NCBI GenBank assembly: GCA_016124895.1
Contig: WGMU01000081.1
Span: 1-64,000, forward strand
DNA length: 64,000 nucleotides
Origin: a bacterium
Lineage (GTDB): Bacteria; Planctomycetota; Planctomycetia; Planctomycetales; Planctomycetaceae
Direction: 5' to 3'
Part shown: positions 10,443-20,621 of the stretch, piece after piece
Numbering within the stretch: the stretch's first letter is position 1
How the letters are laid out: every line of letters begins with the position of its first letter
Notes under the pieces: generated by a model
What the model was told of the DNA's origin: nothing
Database searches by the model: none
Seen by the model: the letters and a program-made list of their open reading frames with translations, nothing else
Program-made: the position numbers and the translations under genes

Positions 10443-12098
10443 ATGTTTCGCTTCGCCTGGCCGTCTCTTGTCACCATCGCAGTCTGCGGCTGCACAGTCG
10501 ACTCCCGTGAATCCGAATCGTTCGCCCGCGTGCCACGTCCGGTCAGCGTCATTTTGTTGCGGGAGTTCGAGCCATCAAAGTCACTCGCCATGACCGGCAC
10601 TGTCGGCTCCTGGAAGACGGAACAGCTCGGTTTTGAGGTGAGCGGACGAGTCCAGTACGTCATCGAGCCGGAAACGAACGTCGACAGCGCACGTTCCGGA
10701 CGCGACGACACAGTTGTCCTGGCACGGATTGATCCCGAGCGTTACGAAACGGCGGTCGAAAGTGCAAAAGCCAGGATCGTCATGCTGGAGCGATCTAAGA
10801 ACGCGGCCGAAATTGAGCGTGACCAGGTACTTCCTGCTCAGCGGGACGCTGCCATTGCGAATCAGGAACTCGCTCAGTCCGACTTCGACCGCGCGAAAGA
10901 CCTGTTTGCGAAAGAGGCTCTGGCCAAAGCTGAGTTCGACAAATACTCGGCCACTTTGAAAAGCGCAACCGCGCAGGTCGCTCAGATCGACGCGACTCAC
11001 GAAGCTCGTTCGGCCGAGATTTCGTCACTCGATGCACAGATCGATCAGGCCAAAGCCGCGTTGAAGGACGCACAGCGGGACCTTTCCGACTGTTCACTCA
11101 AAGCGCCCTTCCGCGGACAGATCGCCCATGTCCATTTGATTCCCGGCGGTACGGTACAACGCGGGGAACCAGTCGTGACTCTGCAGATGATGGACCCAAT
11201 CAAGGTCGAATTCGAGGTCTCAGCGGAGCGTGTCCGCTCGATGCGATATCGCGAGGAAGTTGCCGTCCTGCTTGACCTTCCGGACGGCAGTTCGCTGACG
11301 GAATCCGGGATCATTTACCTGACGGATCCGGTTGCCGACTCGTCGACACGCACATTTACCGTCACCGTGCTGGTTCGGAACCGCCTGCTGCCCACCGCGG
11401 TTCCCGACGGTATTGACCGCAATTCTCTGCCGCGAACCCACGATCTCTGGAAGCCTCTGCGCGGCATCTTCGGCGACCCGGATCGCTACTACGTCGAGCA
11501 GTTCTCGATTCATCACGATGCGGAGGGCGACTATGTCTGGAAAATTGTTGGCAACAGTTCGAACGATCGCCGCTCACCGGGGCCACTGCTGACTGTCGAA
11601 AAAGTCCGCGTCACGGCCGGAAACCGGACTGACAGCTTTCTCGGCCTGTGGACCTTCCGCGATCTGACCTTCAACGATCCCGGCAGTTTCAATCTCGAAC
11701 ACGACCGACTGATCGGCAAACTGGTACTCCCCGAAGGTCAGGCGGAACTGACCGGCCAGACGGTTCTGTTTGAACGTGAACAGTGGCTGTTGCGGCCGGG
11801 CGACCTGGTACGCGTCGACCTCAATGAAGGCAATCTGCAGTCGGGCCTGTATGTGCCAATTGATGCGATCAAGAACAAGTCCGGCACATCGTCAGTCTTC
11901 GTTGTTGATGACAGCGACACCGGCAGCAAAGTCCGTCAGATTGAAGTCACGGTCTCCGACGGGCCCGACACACTGAAGCGGATCACCGCTCGCGGCGATG
12001 CAACGCTGCCCCCCGGCACTCGAATCGTGCTGGGAGGCGTCCACTATCTGGTCGATGGCGAACGCGTCAATGTGACGTCCGAAGTGGAGACGTTCTGA
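10443..12098 (+). CDS. RND efflux periplasmic adaptor (membrane fusion) lipoprotein
   Basis: A 551-residue HlyD/AcrA-type adaptor that would bridge the inner-membrane RND pump and an outer-membrane channel. The N-terminus is a signal peptide ending in a VCGC lipobox-like site, so it is probably a lipoprotein. A long alpha-helical hairpin of coiled coil (about 100-210) is flanked by lipoyl-like halves, including KAPFRGQIAHVHLIPGG, followed by beta-barrel segments. About 100 extra residues between the barrel strands (about 325-430, including DPDRYYVEQFSIHHDAEGDY) make it longer than the usual 350-420. The frame opens at a TTG at 10437, but the ATG at 10443 is the more likely start. The stop codon directly abuts the pump gene ATG (TGAATG), which indicates a translationally coupled operon. 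Confidence 0.9.
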   Translation: MFRFAWPSLVTIAVCGCTVDSRESESFARVPRPVSVILLREFEPSKSLAMTGTVGSWKTEQLGFEVSGRVQYVIEPETNVDSARSGRDDTVVLARIDPERYETAVESAKARIVMLERSKNAAEIERDQVLPAQRDAAIANQELAQSDFDRAKDLFAKEALAKAEFDKYSATLKSATAQVAQIDATHEARSAEISSLDAQIDQAKAALKDAQRDLSDCSLKAPFRGQIAHVHLIPGGTVQRGEPVVTLQMMDPIKVEFEVSAERVRSMRYREEVAVLLDLPDGSSLTESGIIYLTDPVADSSTRTFTVTVLVRNRLLPTAVPDGIDRNSLPRTHDLWKPLRGIFGDPDRYYVEQFSIHHDAEGDYVWKIVGNSSNDRRSPGPLLTVEKVRVTAGNRTDSFLGLWTFRDLTFNDPGSFNLEHDRLIGKLVLPEGQAELTGQTVLFEREQWLLRPGDLVRVDLNEGNLQSGLYVPIDAIKNKSGTSSVFVVDDSDTGSKVRQIEVTVSDGPDTLKRITARGDATLPPGTRIVLGGVHYLVDGERVNVTSEVETF

Positions 12099-15000
12099 AT
12101 GAACCTCGCCGCTTTCGCCATTCGTTATCGCCCCATTGTTCTGACTCTGGTAACGCTGCTGATGCTGTGGGGCGTGGTCTCGTATCTGACCATGCCGCGG
12201 CGCGAGGATCCGGAATATACCGTTCGGACCTGCGCCGTCTCGACCTCGTGGCCCGGCGCGCCAGCCACCAAAGTCGAAGAGCTGATCACCAGGCCAATTG
12301 AAGAGGCGTGTGACCGCATTGACGAAGTCAAAGTTGTCCGGTCTACAACCACCAACGGGGTGTCGACCGTCTTCGTCGACGCGGAAGACAACGTCAGTTC
12401 GGAGAAGATTGATAATCTCTGGGACAAAGTGCGTGCCAATGTCTCCCGCGTCCAGATGCCTGAGCCGGGAATCACGCCGATCGTCAACGACGAATACGGC
12501 GACACATACATTCTACTCGTCGCGGTTTATCAGACGCCGTTGCCGGGCGCGACGGAGATCAATCCGCATGACGAATACTCCCTGCGCGATCTCGACGTCA
12601 TTTCCGAGGAGATCAAGGACTCGCTGCGACTGGTTGACGGTGTGGCCAAAGCCGAGCAGTACGGAGTCGTCGAGGAAGCGATTTATGCGGAGACTGACGC
12701 GGGCACCTGGTCGCAACTTGCCTTGACGTCAGATCGCCTGCAGCAACTGATTCAGTCGCGAAACATCGTCGCTCCTGGTGGAACCATTGATACCGATGCG
12801 GGCCGATTCTTTGTCAAACCGGGCGGAGAACTGAACGCTGTCGAGGAACTCAACAGCGTCGTGACCGGTCTTGCCGGCGATGGCGACGAAAAGCGGCAGG
12901 TCTACCTGCCGGATCTGGGAATCAAAGTCGTCCGTGACTACGTCGATCCGCGCCAGGTCATCTGTCGCTACGGTGACGCCGGGACGTCGCGCCCCGGCGT
13001 CATTGTGGCTCTGTCGCTCAAATCCGGGGCGAACATCATCAGCGTCTGCGAAGCCGCCAAAGCTCGAATCGCTCAGATGCGGAACGTCGAGCAGTCGATT
13101 CCACCGGACATCGGCATCGAATACGTCTCAGACCAGTCACGCAACGTCAGCCAGAAAATCGATCAGGTTCTCAGCAACGTCATTGGGGCGATCGTGATTG
13201 TCGTGATCGTGGTGTACCTTGTCGTCGGCTTCCGCTCGGCGATGGTCATGGCGGCGAATATCCCCGTTGTCGTTCTCGCAGGAATCGCTCTGATCACGCT
13301 GTTCGACGTGCAGCTCGAACAGATCTCACTGGCGTCGATCATCATTGCGCTGGGTCTGCTGGTCGATAACGCGGTGCAGGTGTGTGATCAGTCGCGGACG
13401 AATCAGATGCTTGGCATGGGGCCAGTTGAGGCCAGCGTGAAAGGATCGATGCAGCTTTCTACCGCGATGCTGATGGGCACCGCGACGACGATTGCAGCCT
13501 TCGCCCCGATGCTGATCGGCCTCGAAGGCAGCACCCGCGAGTACGTGTTCAGTCTGCCCGTCACGCTCTCGATAACGCTCGGCATCAGTTGGATTCTGGC
13601 GATGACGTTCTGCACGATCCTCGCCGCCGCGTTCATTCGCGCTCCTGTCGACCCGTCAAAGCCGAGCGCCCCGCTGCCGTGGCTGTTCTCAAGACTGCTC
13701 TCACTGACGAAACGGAAATCTCCGCAGTTGGCAAGTGACGACTCAAAGTCCGACCCGATTGACCGGCTGTTCCGCTATTGCGTGCGGCTGTGTATCGATC
13801 GCAAGTTTGTCACGCTGACAGTGGCTGGCGTCCTGTTCGTCCTGGCCGTTCGGCTGCCGGTTCCATCTGAGTTCTTTCCGAAGGACGTGCGGGATCAGTT
13901 TCCGATCCAGATCTTTCTGCCGGAAAACTCAACGATCGAGCACACCGACGCGGTCGCCACGCAGGTCGAAACCATCCTGCAGAAACTCAGCCCGCTGACG
14001 GACGAGAGTGGTGAGCCGATGCTCGACGAGACCGGCGAGCCCATCCAGCAGATTCGGGCGTTCCGCACGATGGTCGGGCGTGGCGGTTCACGCTGGTATT
14101 TGAGCTGGAATCCCGAGCCTGCCTCGCCGGCATTCGCGGAAATCCTTGTACGCACCACTGACGGCCGCTTCACCGGAGATCTGGTCCGCCGCGTTCGCGA
14201 GATTGCTGAACGAGGCGACGAGGCACTCGGCCTGCTGCCCATCGTTGGAGCCCGCATCGTGCCGCAGCAACTGCAGCTCGGGCCGGCGGAAGATCCCGTC
14301 GAGATTCGCGTCATGGGGTCGGGCTTTGCTGATATGGCAACACTGCGGAACGTTGCCGACCAGGTCAAAGACATGATCCGGCAGCGTTCTGAGACCTGGG
14401 ACATTAACGATTCGTGGGGTGTCAGCGGCTTTCAGCTTCGCGTCGATGTCGACGAGGACAGCGCGAATCTGGCCGGAGTGACCAACCTCGACATCGCCAA
14501 CACGTTGAACGCTTACTATTCGGGACATCGTCTGACGACTCTCCGCGAAGGCGATCATCTCGTCCCCATTTATCTGCGGCTCACCGGTGCGGAACGCGAA
14601 TCACTTGATGGCCTGCAGACCGCGTTTGTGGAAAGCAGCAACGACACCAAAGTACCACTGGAAGCGATCGCAACCGTCACATCCCGCTGGGAGCCCGCAA
14701 AAATCGAACGCCGTGATTTGAACCGGACGATCTCGGTGGCGTCGCAGGTCGAAGACGGCGTGCTCGGCAACGACGTCGTCAAAGAAATCATGCAGTCATC
14801 GGCAATGAAGGACCTGGTCGCGGGCCTGCCGGCCGGATATCGCATTGAGGTCGGTGGCAATCTGGAAAAGTCGAACGAAGGCGCCGAGAACCTCGCCGTC
14901 TGTCTCGGTATCTCGTTACTGTCGATCGTGCTGCTGCTGGTGATTCAGTACAACGGCTGGGCCAAGCCGGTGATCATCCTGACGACGCTGCCGCTGGCTC

Positions 15001-15452
15001 TGATCGGTGCCCTGCCCGGCCTGTACTTTACCGGCAACGCACTCGGCTTCATGCCGCAGCTTGGGATTCTCTCGCTGTTCGGCATCGTTTTGAACACGGG
15101 CATCATCTTTATCGAATTCGCCGACCTGCTGATCCTCGAAGCCGCGCAGAAATCGAACGGTTCCGGTCCCATCTGTGGCCTGACACGCGACGAGTTCCGC
15201 AACTGCCTGGTGGAAGCCTGCCGCCAGCGGCTGCTCCCGATCTTCCTCACAACAGCGACAACGATCGGTGGTCTTCTGCCGCTCGCTATCGACGGCGGCC
15301 CCCTGTGGGAAGGTATGTCCTGGTGCATGATTTACGGCCTGATTGTCGCGACGCTGCTGACGCTGCTCGTCGTCCCGGCTCTGTACGCGATCTTCGTTGA
15401 AACGTTTCGCGTGCGCCCGGTTGAGGTAACAGAGCCGAGGGCCGAGGCATGA
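12099..15452 (+). CDS. RND-family efflux permease (AcrB/HAE type)
   Basis: A 1117-residue proton-driven inner-membrane exporter. It has the RND layout: an N-terminal helix, a first large periplasmic loop starting with WPGAPATKVEELITRPIEEA, helices 2-6, a second large loop (about 600-930) and helices 8-12. Helix 4 carries the proton-relay aspartate at residue 423 in GLLVDNAVQV. Only one Asp is present where AcrB has a DD pair, as in many distant members. It follows the adaptor gene with no spacer. No outer-membrane TolC-like gene is adjacent, so the channel must be encoded elsewhere. Substrate specificity cannot be predicted. Confidence 0.94.
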   Translation: MNLAAFAIRYRPIVLTLVTLLMLWGVVSYLTMPRREDPEYTVRTCAVSTSWPGAPATKVEELITRPIEEACDRIDEVKVVRSTTTNGVSTVFVDAEDNVSSEKIDNLWDKVRANVSRVQMPEPGITPIVNDEYGDTYILLVAVYQTPLPGATEINPHDEYSLRDLDVISEEIKDSLRLVDGVAKAEQYGVVEEAIYAETDAGTWSQLALTSDRLQQLIQSRNIVAPGGTIDTDAGRFFVKPGGELNAVEELNSVVTGLAGDGDEKRQVYLPDLGIKVVRDYVDPRQVICRYGDAGTSRPGVIVALSLKSGANIISVCEAAKARIAQMRNVEQSIPPDIGIEYVSDQSRNVSQKIDQVLSNVIGAIVIVVIVVYLVVGFRSAMVMAANIPVVVLAGIALITLFDVQLEQISLASIIIALGLLVDNAVQVCDQSRTNQMLGMGPVEASVKGSMQLSTAMLMGTATTIAAFAPMLIGLEGSTREYVFSLPVTLSITLGISWILAMTFCTILAAAFIRAPVDPSKPSAPLPWLFSRLLSLTKRKSPQLASDDSKSDPIDRLFRYCVRLCIDRKFVTLTVAGVLFVLAVRLPVPSEFFPKDVRDQFPIQIFLPENSTIEHTDAVATQVETILQKLSPLTDESGEPMLDETGEPIQQIRAFRTMVGRGGSRWYLSWNPEPASPAFAEILVRTTDGRFTGDLVRRVREIAERGDEALGLLPIVGARIVPQQLQLGPAEDPVEIRVMGSGFADMATLRNVADQVKDMIRQRSETWDINDSWGVSGFQLRVDVDEDSANLAGVTNLDIANTLNAYYSGHRLTTLREGDHLVPIYLRLTGAERESLDGLQTAFVESSNDTKVPLEAIATVTSRWEPAKIERRDLNRTISVASQVEDGVLGNDVVKEIMQSSAMKDLVAGLPAGYRIEVGGNLEKSNEGAENLAVCLGISLLSIVLLLVIQYNGWAKPVIILTTLPLALIGALPGLYFTGNALGFMPQLGILSLFGIVLNTGIIFIEFADLLILEAAQKSNGSGPICGLTRDEFRNCLVEACRQRLLPIFLTTATTIGGLLPLAIDGGPLWEGMSWCMIYGLIVATLLTLLVVPALYAIFVETFRVRPVEVTEPRAEA

Positions 15453-15549
15453 GGGCCGAGGAGACTGGACAACTTCGGGAATTGATCGGTGGCCTGAAAC
15501 CCGATCGAGTCAGGGCGAGTATCCGGCGGCGGGGGTTCTTGTCGCAAAG

Positions 15550-15584
15550 AAAGTAGCCATCCCGCTCCGCCGAGATGAGCCGTC
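15550..15584. repeat. Short dispersed sequence resembling one at 21698-21733
   Basis: The stretch AAAGTAGCCATC..TCCGCCGAG.TG in the roughly 300-bp gap after the RND operon resembles one at 21698-21733, with about three quarters of positions identical. Both copies are intergenic and contain a weak internal hairpin (CATCCCG pairing with CGAGATG here). This may be a decayed dispersed repeat. The rest of the gap 15453-15748 shows nothing recognisable. Confidence 0.3.
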
Positions 15585-15748
15585 GTCAGAAGACGCGTTC
15601 CTTTGCCTCCAGGAGCAAACTCCGCGGGCGGTTGGTCCCGAGTGTCGACCGAAGCCGAGGATTGACTTGCCCCCCTCAATCAGAAGTCCGTTCAGCCAAT
15701 ACCCATCTCGCAGGGCGAGGTGGCGACTATCCGAAACGGTTGGAAATC

Positions 15749-17125
15749 ATGCCGCAGCAGACGCCGCTCGCAGAGATCGATCCCGACTGGGCATGGGCAC
15801 CCTTTGAACCATCGAACGAACGAGCGTGGAACGATCGCCTCGCGGCGCACCTGCTTCGTCGAGCGGGCTTCAATGCGACGACTGAGCAGCTTGACGATGC
15901 GGTCACTCGGCAGCCGGGCGACGTCGTCCGTGATCTTGTCTCGCAGGCGGTCGCGGCGTCGAGTGACGACGTCGCATCCGATCCACTCGCGCAGGCAATG
16001 CTGGCAACGGGAAACGCACACGCCCTCGCCGCCTGGTGGCTGCACCGAATGCTCGAAACACCCGCGCCGCTGCTCGAAAAACTCACGCTGTTCTGGCATG
16101 GGCACTTTGCCACGAGTGCCGAGAAAGTCACCAACGCGTCGCTGATGTTCGAGCAGAATCGAGTGCTGCGTCGTCACGCACCAGGCAGCTTTGCCGCACT
16201 GACACACGAGATTGCGCGCGACCCGGCGATGTTGATCTACCTGGACTCAGCGACGAACCGCAAAGCACATCCCAACGAAAACTTCGCCCGCGAGCTGATG
16301 GAACTGTTCTGCCTGGGCGAGGGCAACTATTCGGAACGGGATGTTCAGGAACTCGCCCGCTGCTTCACCGGCTGGGAGGTCCGTCGCGACACATTCCGCT
16401 TCAACCGCTATCAGCACGACGCGGGCCGCAAAGTCATTCTCGGTCAGGCAGGCGAGTTCTCAGGTGAAGACGGCGTCGACATCGTACTCGCTCAGCCGTC
16501 GTGTCCTGAGTTTATCATCCGCAAGCTGATCCGGTTCTTCCTGTTCGATGAACCGGACGCCCCGGCCGGACTGATCGCCCCACTGGCTCGCCTGTTGCGC
16601 GAATCAAACCTGCAGATCGCGCCGGTCGTTGAGCGTCTGCTGGGCAGCAACCTGTTCTTCTCTGACCATGCGATTGCACGTCGGCTCCGCTCGCCGGTCG
16701 AGTTGCTGATTGGAATGCTGCACGCGCTTGAAGCGTCAACGAATCTCAACATGGTGGCAGCCGGACTGCACGAACTGGGGCATTCGGTCTATTTCCCGCC
16801 GAACGTCAAAGGCTGGGACGGCGGCCGGACATGGATCAACACATCGACGCTGCTCGACCGCGCAAACCTGATTGGAGATGTACTGCATTCCGACAAGACG
16901 CGATTCGCCGGCAGTGACCTCAGCACGCTGACAGCCCGGCACCACGCCACACAGCCCGATGCGCTGCTCAACTGGCTCGAACGCCTGCTGCTCGCCGTGC
17001 CCTTGCCTGCCGCGGCCGGCAAGGTACTGCTCGACACCGCGGCGACGTCTCCCGGCAGCGAAAACGACCGCATTGCCAAAGTCCTCCACACGCTGAGTGC
17101 TCTGCCCGTTTTTCAGCTCGGATAG
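15749..17125 (+). CDS. DUF1800 domain-containing protein
   Basis: A 458-residue protein from the ATG at 15749, which has GGAAA just upstream; the frame extends further 5' but that part is not protein-like. Family marks include HLLRRAGFNATTEQLD near the N-terminus, LEKLTLFWHGHFATS, NENFARELMELFCLGEGNYSE and FTGWEV, all characteristic of DUF1800. DUF1800 genes commonly sit beside DUF1501 genes and the products are thought to be exported or periplasmic; no activity is established. Here the partner is absent and a sulfatase gene follows 126 bp downstream. No signal peptide is evident at the chosen start. Confidence 0.9.
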   Translation: MPQQTPLAEIDPDWAWAPFEPSNERAWNDRLAAHLLRRAGFNATTEQLDDAVTRQPGDVVRDLVSQAVAASSDDVASDPLAQAMLATGNAHALAAWWLHRMLETPAPLLEKLTLFWHGHFATSAEKVTNASLMFEQNRVLRRHAPGSFAALTHEIARDPAMLIYLDSATNRKAHPNENFARELMELFCLGEGNYSERDVQELARCFTGWEVRRDTFRFNRYQHDAGRKVILGQAGEFSGEDGVDIVLAQPSCPEFIIRKLIRFFLFDEPDAPAGLIAPLARLLRESNLQIAPVVERLLGSNLFFSDHAIARRLRSPVELLIGMLHALEASTNLNMVAAGLHELGHSVYFPPNVKGWDGGRTWINTSTLLDRANLIGDVLHSDKTRFAGSDLSTLTARHHATQPDALLNWLERLLLAVPLPAAAGKVLLDTAATSPGSENDRIAKVLHTLSALPVFQLG

Positions 17126-17251
17126 GCAATGTCAACGTGAAATCGTGCGGCACCGCCGCCCTCTCGCTGGCAATCTCAAGGATCGCTGCCCTACCGTGTC
17201 GCCTCTCGCTGTGGAGAGGTATCTTCGCTCCGCGTCCACGAGGCTCGACCC

Positions 17252-18910
17252 ATGCGCACATCGACCGATTCATGTAGCACCTCACAGCGGCGACAGATTG
17301 CGGTCGCTCAAATTGCCCTGCTCTGTCTGCTCACGTCGACGATTCGCGTCTCTGCCGCCGATCGGCCGAACATTCTGTTTGCGTTTGCCGACGACTGGGG
17401 TCGCTATGCGAGCGCATACGCGAAGCTCGAACCCGGTGGGATCAGCGATCTGGTCAGCACGCCGAACTTCGATCGCATTGCTCACGAGGGCGTTCTGTTC
17501 CGCAATGCGTTCGTGAATGCCCCGTCATGCACACCGTGCCGCAGTTCCATTCTTTCCGGTCAGTTTTTCTGGCGAACCGGCCGCGGAGCGATTCTGCAGG
17601 GAGCCGTCTGGGACTTCAGCATTCCAACCTTTCCAGTGCTGTTGCGCGACGCCGGTTACCACATTGGCTACACGTATAAAGTCTGGGGACCGGGGACGCC
17701 GGCAAACGCTCCGTTTACCGCAACCGAGGCGTACAACCGGGCCGGCAGCAGCTTCAACGGGTTCTCACAGATTGCGTCCAAAGCAGAAGACGTCGCGGTC
17801 GCGAAGACTCAACTGCTCGAACAGGTCCGTGGGAACTTCCGCGACTTTCTCTCAAAACGCGGCACCAATTCTCCGTTCCTTTACTGGTTCGGACCAACGA
17901 ACTGCCATCGCAAGTGGATCGCGGGTTCTGGAAAGCAACTGTGGAACATCAATCCGGACGACCTGAAAGGCAGACTGCCGCCGTTTCTGCCGGACGTTCC
18001 CGTCGTGCGCGAGGACGTGGCGGATTACCTCGGCGAAGTGCAGGCGTTCGACGCGGCGCTGGGAGTACTGATTGAAGAGCTGAAACGAATCGGAGAACTC
18101 GACAACACGCTGATCGCCGTCAGCGGTGATCACGGAATGCCCGGTGTTCCGAACGGAAAGTGCAACCTGTATGACTTTGGCGTCGCTGTGCCACTCGCGA
18201 TCCGCTGGCCTGGCACAGCGACTCCCGGGCGAGTCGTCGATGACTTCGTCCTGCTGCCGGACCTCACACCAACGTTCCTTGCTGCAGCGGGACTGCCGCC
18301 AGCGGCGGTCATGACCGGTCGCAGCCTCGTTCCGATTCTGAATTCACAGAAGAACGGTCAGGTCGACCCGTCCCGTGATTCCGTCATCGTCGGTCGCGAG
18401 CGGCACGTCGCGCGAGCCCGCACTGGAAACCTGCCGTACCCGCAGCGAGCCATCCGCACGAAAGACTACCTCTATATTCGCAACTTCAAACCGGATCGCT
18501 GGCCGATGGGAACCGCTCCGGGTTTCGGCCAGCCGGCCGCGTCGCTGCCATCGTTCGGCGAACTGGAGAACAACACGTTCGGCGCGTTCGGCGATCTCGA
18601 CGCGAGCCCCACAAAAGCCTGGATCATCGAGCACCGCAGCGATCCGGGCATCGAACGCTACTTCCACATTGCTTTTGGGCGACGGCCGGAAGAAGAACTG
18701 TACGACCTGCGAAACGATCCGTTCGAGACACAGAACGTCGCGGATAACGCCGAGTACGCCGCGATCCGCCAGCAGCTTTCGGACCGACTGATGACCACGT
18801 TGAAGGAGACTGGCGACCCTCGAGTGACCGGCGATGGAACGACCTTTGACAAGCCCCCCTTTGCCAGCGACTGGCAGCCGGAGCCGCGGGAGAATCAGAA
18901 AAAACGCTGA
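17252..18910 (+). CDS. Type I (formylglycine) sulfatase, secreted
   Basis: A 552-residue arylsulfatase-family hydrolase that removes sulfate esters, probably from sulfated polysaccharides. A signal peptide covers about residues 15-35 (hydrophobic core, then VSAA). [13 protein letters not shown] supplies the two metal-binding aspartates. The maturation signature C93-T-P-C-R97 matches CxPxR, in which Cys93 is oxidised to formylglycine. ISGDHG-like SGDHGMPG gives the later metal ligands. The length is normal. No maturase gene lies in the window. It lies downstream of the DUF1800 gene and is convergent with cysK. Such sulfatases are highly expanded in marine planctomycetes; the exact substrate is unknown. 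Confidence 0.94.
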   Translation: MRTSTDSCSTSQRRQIAVAQIALLCLLTSTIRVSAADRPNILFAFADDWGRYASAYAKLEPGGISDLVSTPNFDRIAHEGVLFRNAFVNAPSCTPCRSSILSGQFFWRTGRGAILQGAVWDFSIPTFPVLLRDAGYHIGYTYKVWGPGTPANAPFTATEAYNRAGSSFNGFSQIASKAEDVAVAKTQLLEQVRGNFRDFLSKRGTNSPFLYWFGPTNCHRKWIAGSGKQLWNINPDDLKGRLPPFLPDVPVVREDVADYLGEVQAFDAALGVLIEELKRIGELDNTLIAVSGDHGMPGVPNGKCNLYDFGVAVPLAIRWPGTATPGRVVDDFVLLPDLTPTFLAAAGLPPAAVMTGRSLVPILNSQKNGQVDPSRDSVIVGRERHVARARTGNLPYPQRAIRTKDYLYIRNFKPDRWPMGTAPGFGQPAASLPSFGELENNTFGAFGDLDASPTKAWIIEHRSDPGIERYFHIAFGRRPEEELYDLRNDPFETQNVADNAEYAAIRQQLSDRLMTTLKETGDPRVTGDGTTFDKPPFASDWQPEPRENQKKR

Positions 18911-19171
18911 GCCTGTCTCGTCTTCAGTTGAGAACGGGAATGGCAGAATGATTCGAGGTCGAACGATCAAAACAGGATGACGCCGGCGGAGCAATGGGAG
19001 CATCGACAGACTTCTACCCACGCAATTCGTCAGACCGCGTCACGTCCATGTCCGTCACCCATCATTCCGCCCTGAATGATTCTGCCCACGATTTTTCGCC
19101 GCGATCTTTCTGCAATCACCCCTGAGCAGCGCGTTCCAGCCAGTTCCGTCGCAGACGTCAGCGGTGCGGCA

Positions 19172-19212
19172 AAGAAAAACCGCTCGCGTCTCCAGTAAGC
19201 AGACGCGAGCGG
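19172..19212 (-). terminator. Rho-independent terminator of cysK
   Basis: A perfect 12-bp stem (CCGCTCGCGTCT at 19180-19191 with AGACGCGAGCGG at 19201-19212) and a 9-nt loop are followed on the minus strand by TTTTTCTTT. It lies about 30 bp beyond the cysK stop codon. The remainder of the 330-bp convergent gap (18911-19240) shows nothing else recognisable. Confidence 0.93.
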
Positions 19213-19240
19213 CTCGGATTCTGAGGATCGCAGTGAGCGA

Positions 19241-20173
19241 CTATTCCTTCGCGTAATCGAACAGCGCCGTCGACAGATAGCGTTCTCCCGAGTCCGGCAG
19301 CACGACGACGATCGTTTTCCCGGCTGCTTCGGGGCGGGCGGCGACTTTCAGTGCAGCGGCAACAGCGGCGCCGGAACTGATGCCAGCAATGATGCCTTCC
19401 TCTTTGGCCAGGCGTGGAGCCATGGCGAAAGCCTCTTCACTGCTGACCTGAACGACTTCGTCGACGAGCGACCGATCGAGGATATCCGGAACGAAACCGG
19501 CACCAATCCCCTGGATCTTGTGTGGACCGGGAGAGCCCCCCGACAGCACAGGGCTTTCGGACGGCTCCACCGCGACCGACCTGACGGCAACGCCCTTCTC
19601 CTGCTTGAGGTAGCGGCTGACGCCCGTGATCGTTCCGCCCGTACCGACGCCCGAGACGAAGTAGTCAACCTTGCCGTCGGTATCGTTGAAGATTTCCGGC
19701 CCGGTTGTCTCGAAGTGGATCTTCGGATTGGCCGGGTTCTTGAACTGCTGCGGCATGAAGAATCCTGGATCGGCCGCCAGCTCTTCAGCTTTGCTGATTG
19801 CCCCTTTCATGCCCTCGGCTCCTGGCGTCAGGACGAGTTCCGCGCCAAAGGTCTTAAGCATCATGCGGCGTTCCAGCGACATCGTGTCGGGCATTGTCAG
19901 CGTGAGCCGGTAGCCGCGCGCCGCACAGACATACGCGAGAGCGATGCCGGTATTTCCACTGGTCGGCTCGACGACGTGCATTCCGGGTTTCAGAGCACCG
20001 GATTTTTCGGCCTCCCAGATCATTGAGGCTCCGATCCGGCACTTAACGCTGTAAGACGGATTGCGGCCTTCGATCTTCGCCAGCACCGTCGCGTCCAGGC
20101 CCTCCGTCAGCCGGTGAATGCGCACGAGCGGTGTATGGCCAATGGATAGAGAGTTGTCGTCATAGATCGGCAT
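19241..20173 (-). CDS. cysK: Cysteine synthase A (O-acetylserine sulfhydrylase)
   Basis: A 310-residue PLP enzyme that makes cysteine from O-acetylserine and sulfide in the cytoplasm. The PLP lysine is K44 in [16 protein letters not shown], nearly identical to the E. coli CysK segment. [12 protein letters not shown] is the substrate loop, GTGGTITG binds the PLP phosphate, and [13 protein letters not shown] is the family signature. The start is supported by AAGGAG upstream. The gene is monocistronic with its own strong terminator. No CysE-like serine acetyltransferase gene is adjacent. No leader element is seen upstream. Confidence 0.97.
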   Translation of the reverse strand: MPIYDDNSLSIGHTPLVRIHRLTEGLDATVLAKIEGRNPSYSVKCRIGASMIWEAEKSGALKPGMHVVEPTSGNTGIALAYVCAARGYRLTLTMPDTMSLERRMMLKTFGAELVLTPGAEGMKGAISKAEELAADPGFFMPQQFKNPANPKIHFETTGPEIFNDTDGKVDYFVSGVGTGGTITGVSRYLKQEKGVAVRSVAVEPSESPVLSGGSPGPHKIQGIGAGFVPDILDRSLVDEVVQVSSEEAFAMAPRLAKEEGIIAGISSGAAVAAALKVAARPEAAGKTIVVVLPDSGERYLSTALFDYAKE

Positions 20174-20621
20174 CGTTGAGGCTCCTTCCAGAATGGTTGA
20201 TCATCGAGTCCGGGCAGTCAGTATCGCCTCGGAGCAGGATCGCTTTCGTCGGACGCCAGAAACTCCGCGTTTCCGGACGAGCAGGAATTATGAGTCAACC
20301 ATTTCCAGCCGACAATGCCGGTTCTCTGCTGAACCTGCCGAATGACGGCCGAATGATGTTTGCGAATCTGCGTGTCGGTGACGTCTGCAGGATTGTCGTT
20401 GATCGCTCCGCGATTGAAACGTCCTGTCATTGCCCGCTGGCGCAATTCTGATCGGGACGTTCCGAACACGGATCGTTCAGTGACTGACGCTGCCCGCAAC
20501 ACATCCTCGACAGCCGAAGAATCGAAACTGCCCTCGGCCTGCTCGCCGGTTTTGAGTTATCGTCGCTCGTCGCAATATCTGCCCCCCTGCCCTGTTCCTG
20601 CGTCCCAGATCCGGCCCAACG
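20174..20621. other. Divergent intergenic region, cysK / manA
   Basis: A 448-bp gap between divergent genes that must hold both promoters. Short frames on either strand have no ribosome binding site or recognisable protein features. No repeat, tRNA or riboswitch was seen. Confidence 0.4.

Noticed and set aside
15449-15556. 35-codon frame overlapping the RND permease stop (ATGA)
   Set aside because: Position suggests coupling, but the sequence is short, Arg-rich and runs into a possible dispersed repeat; no protein features.
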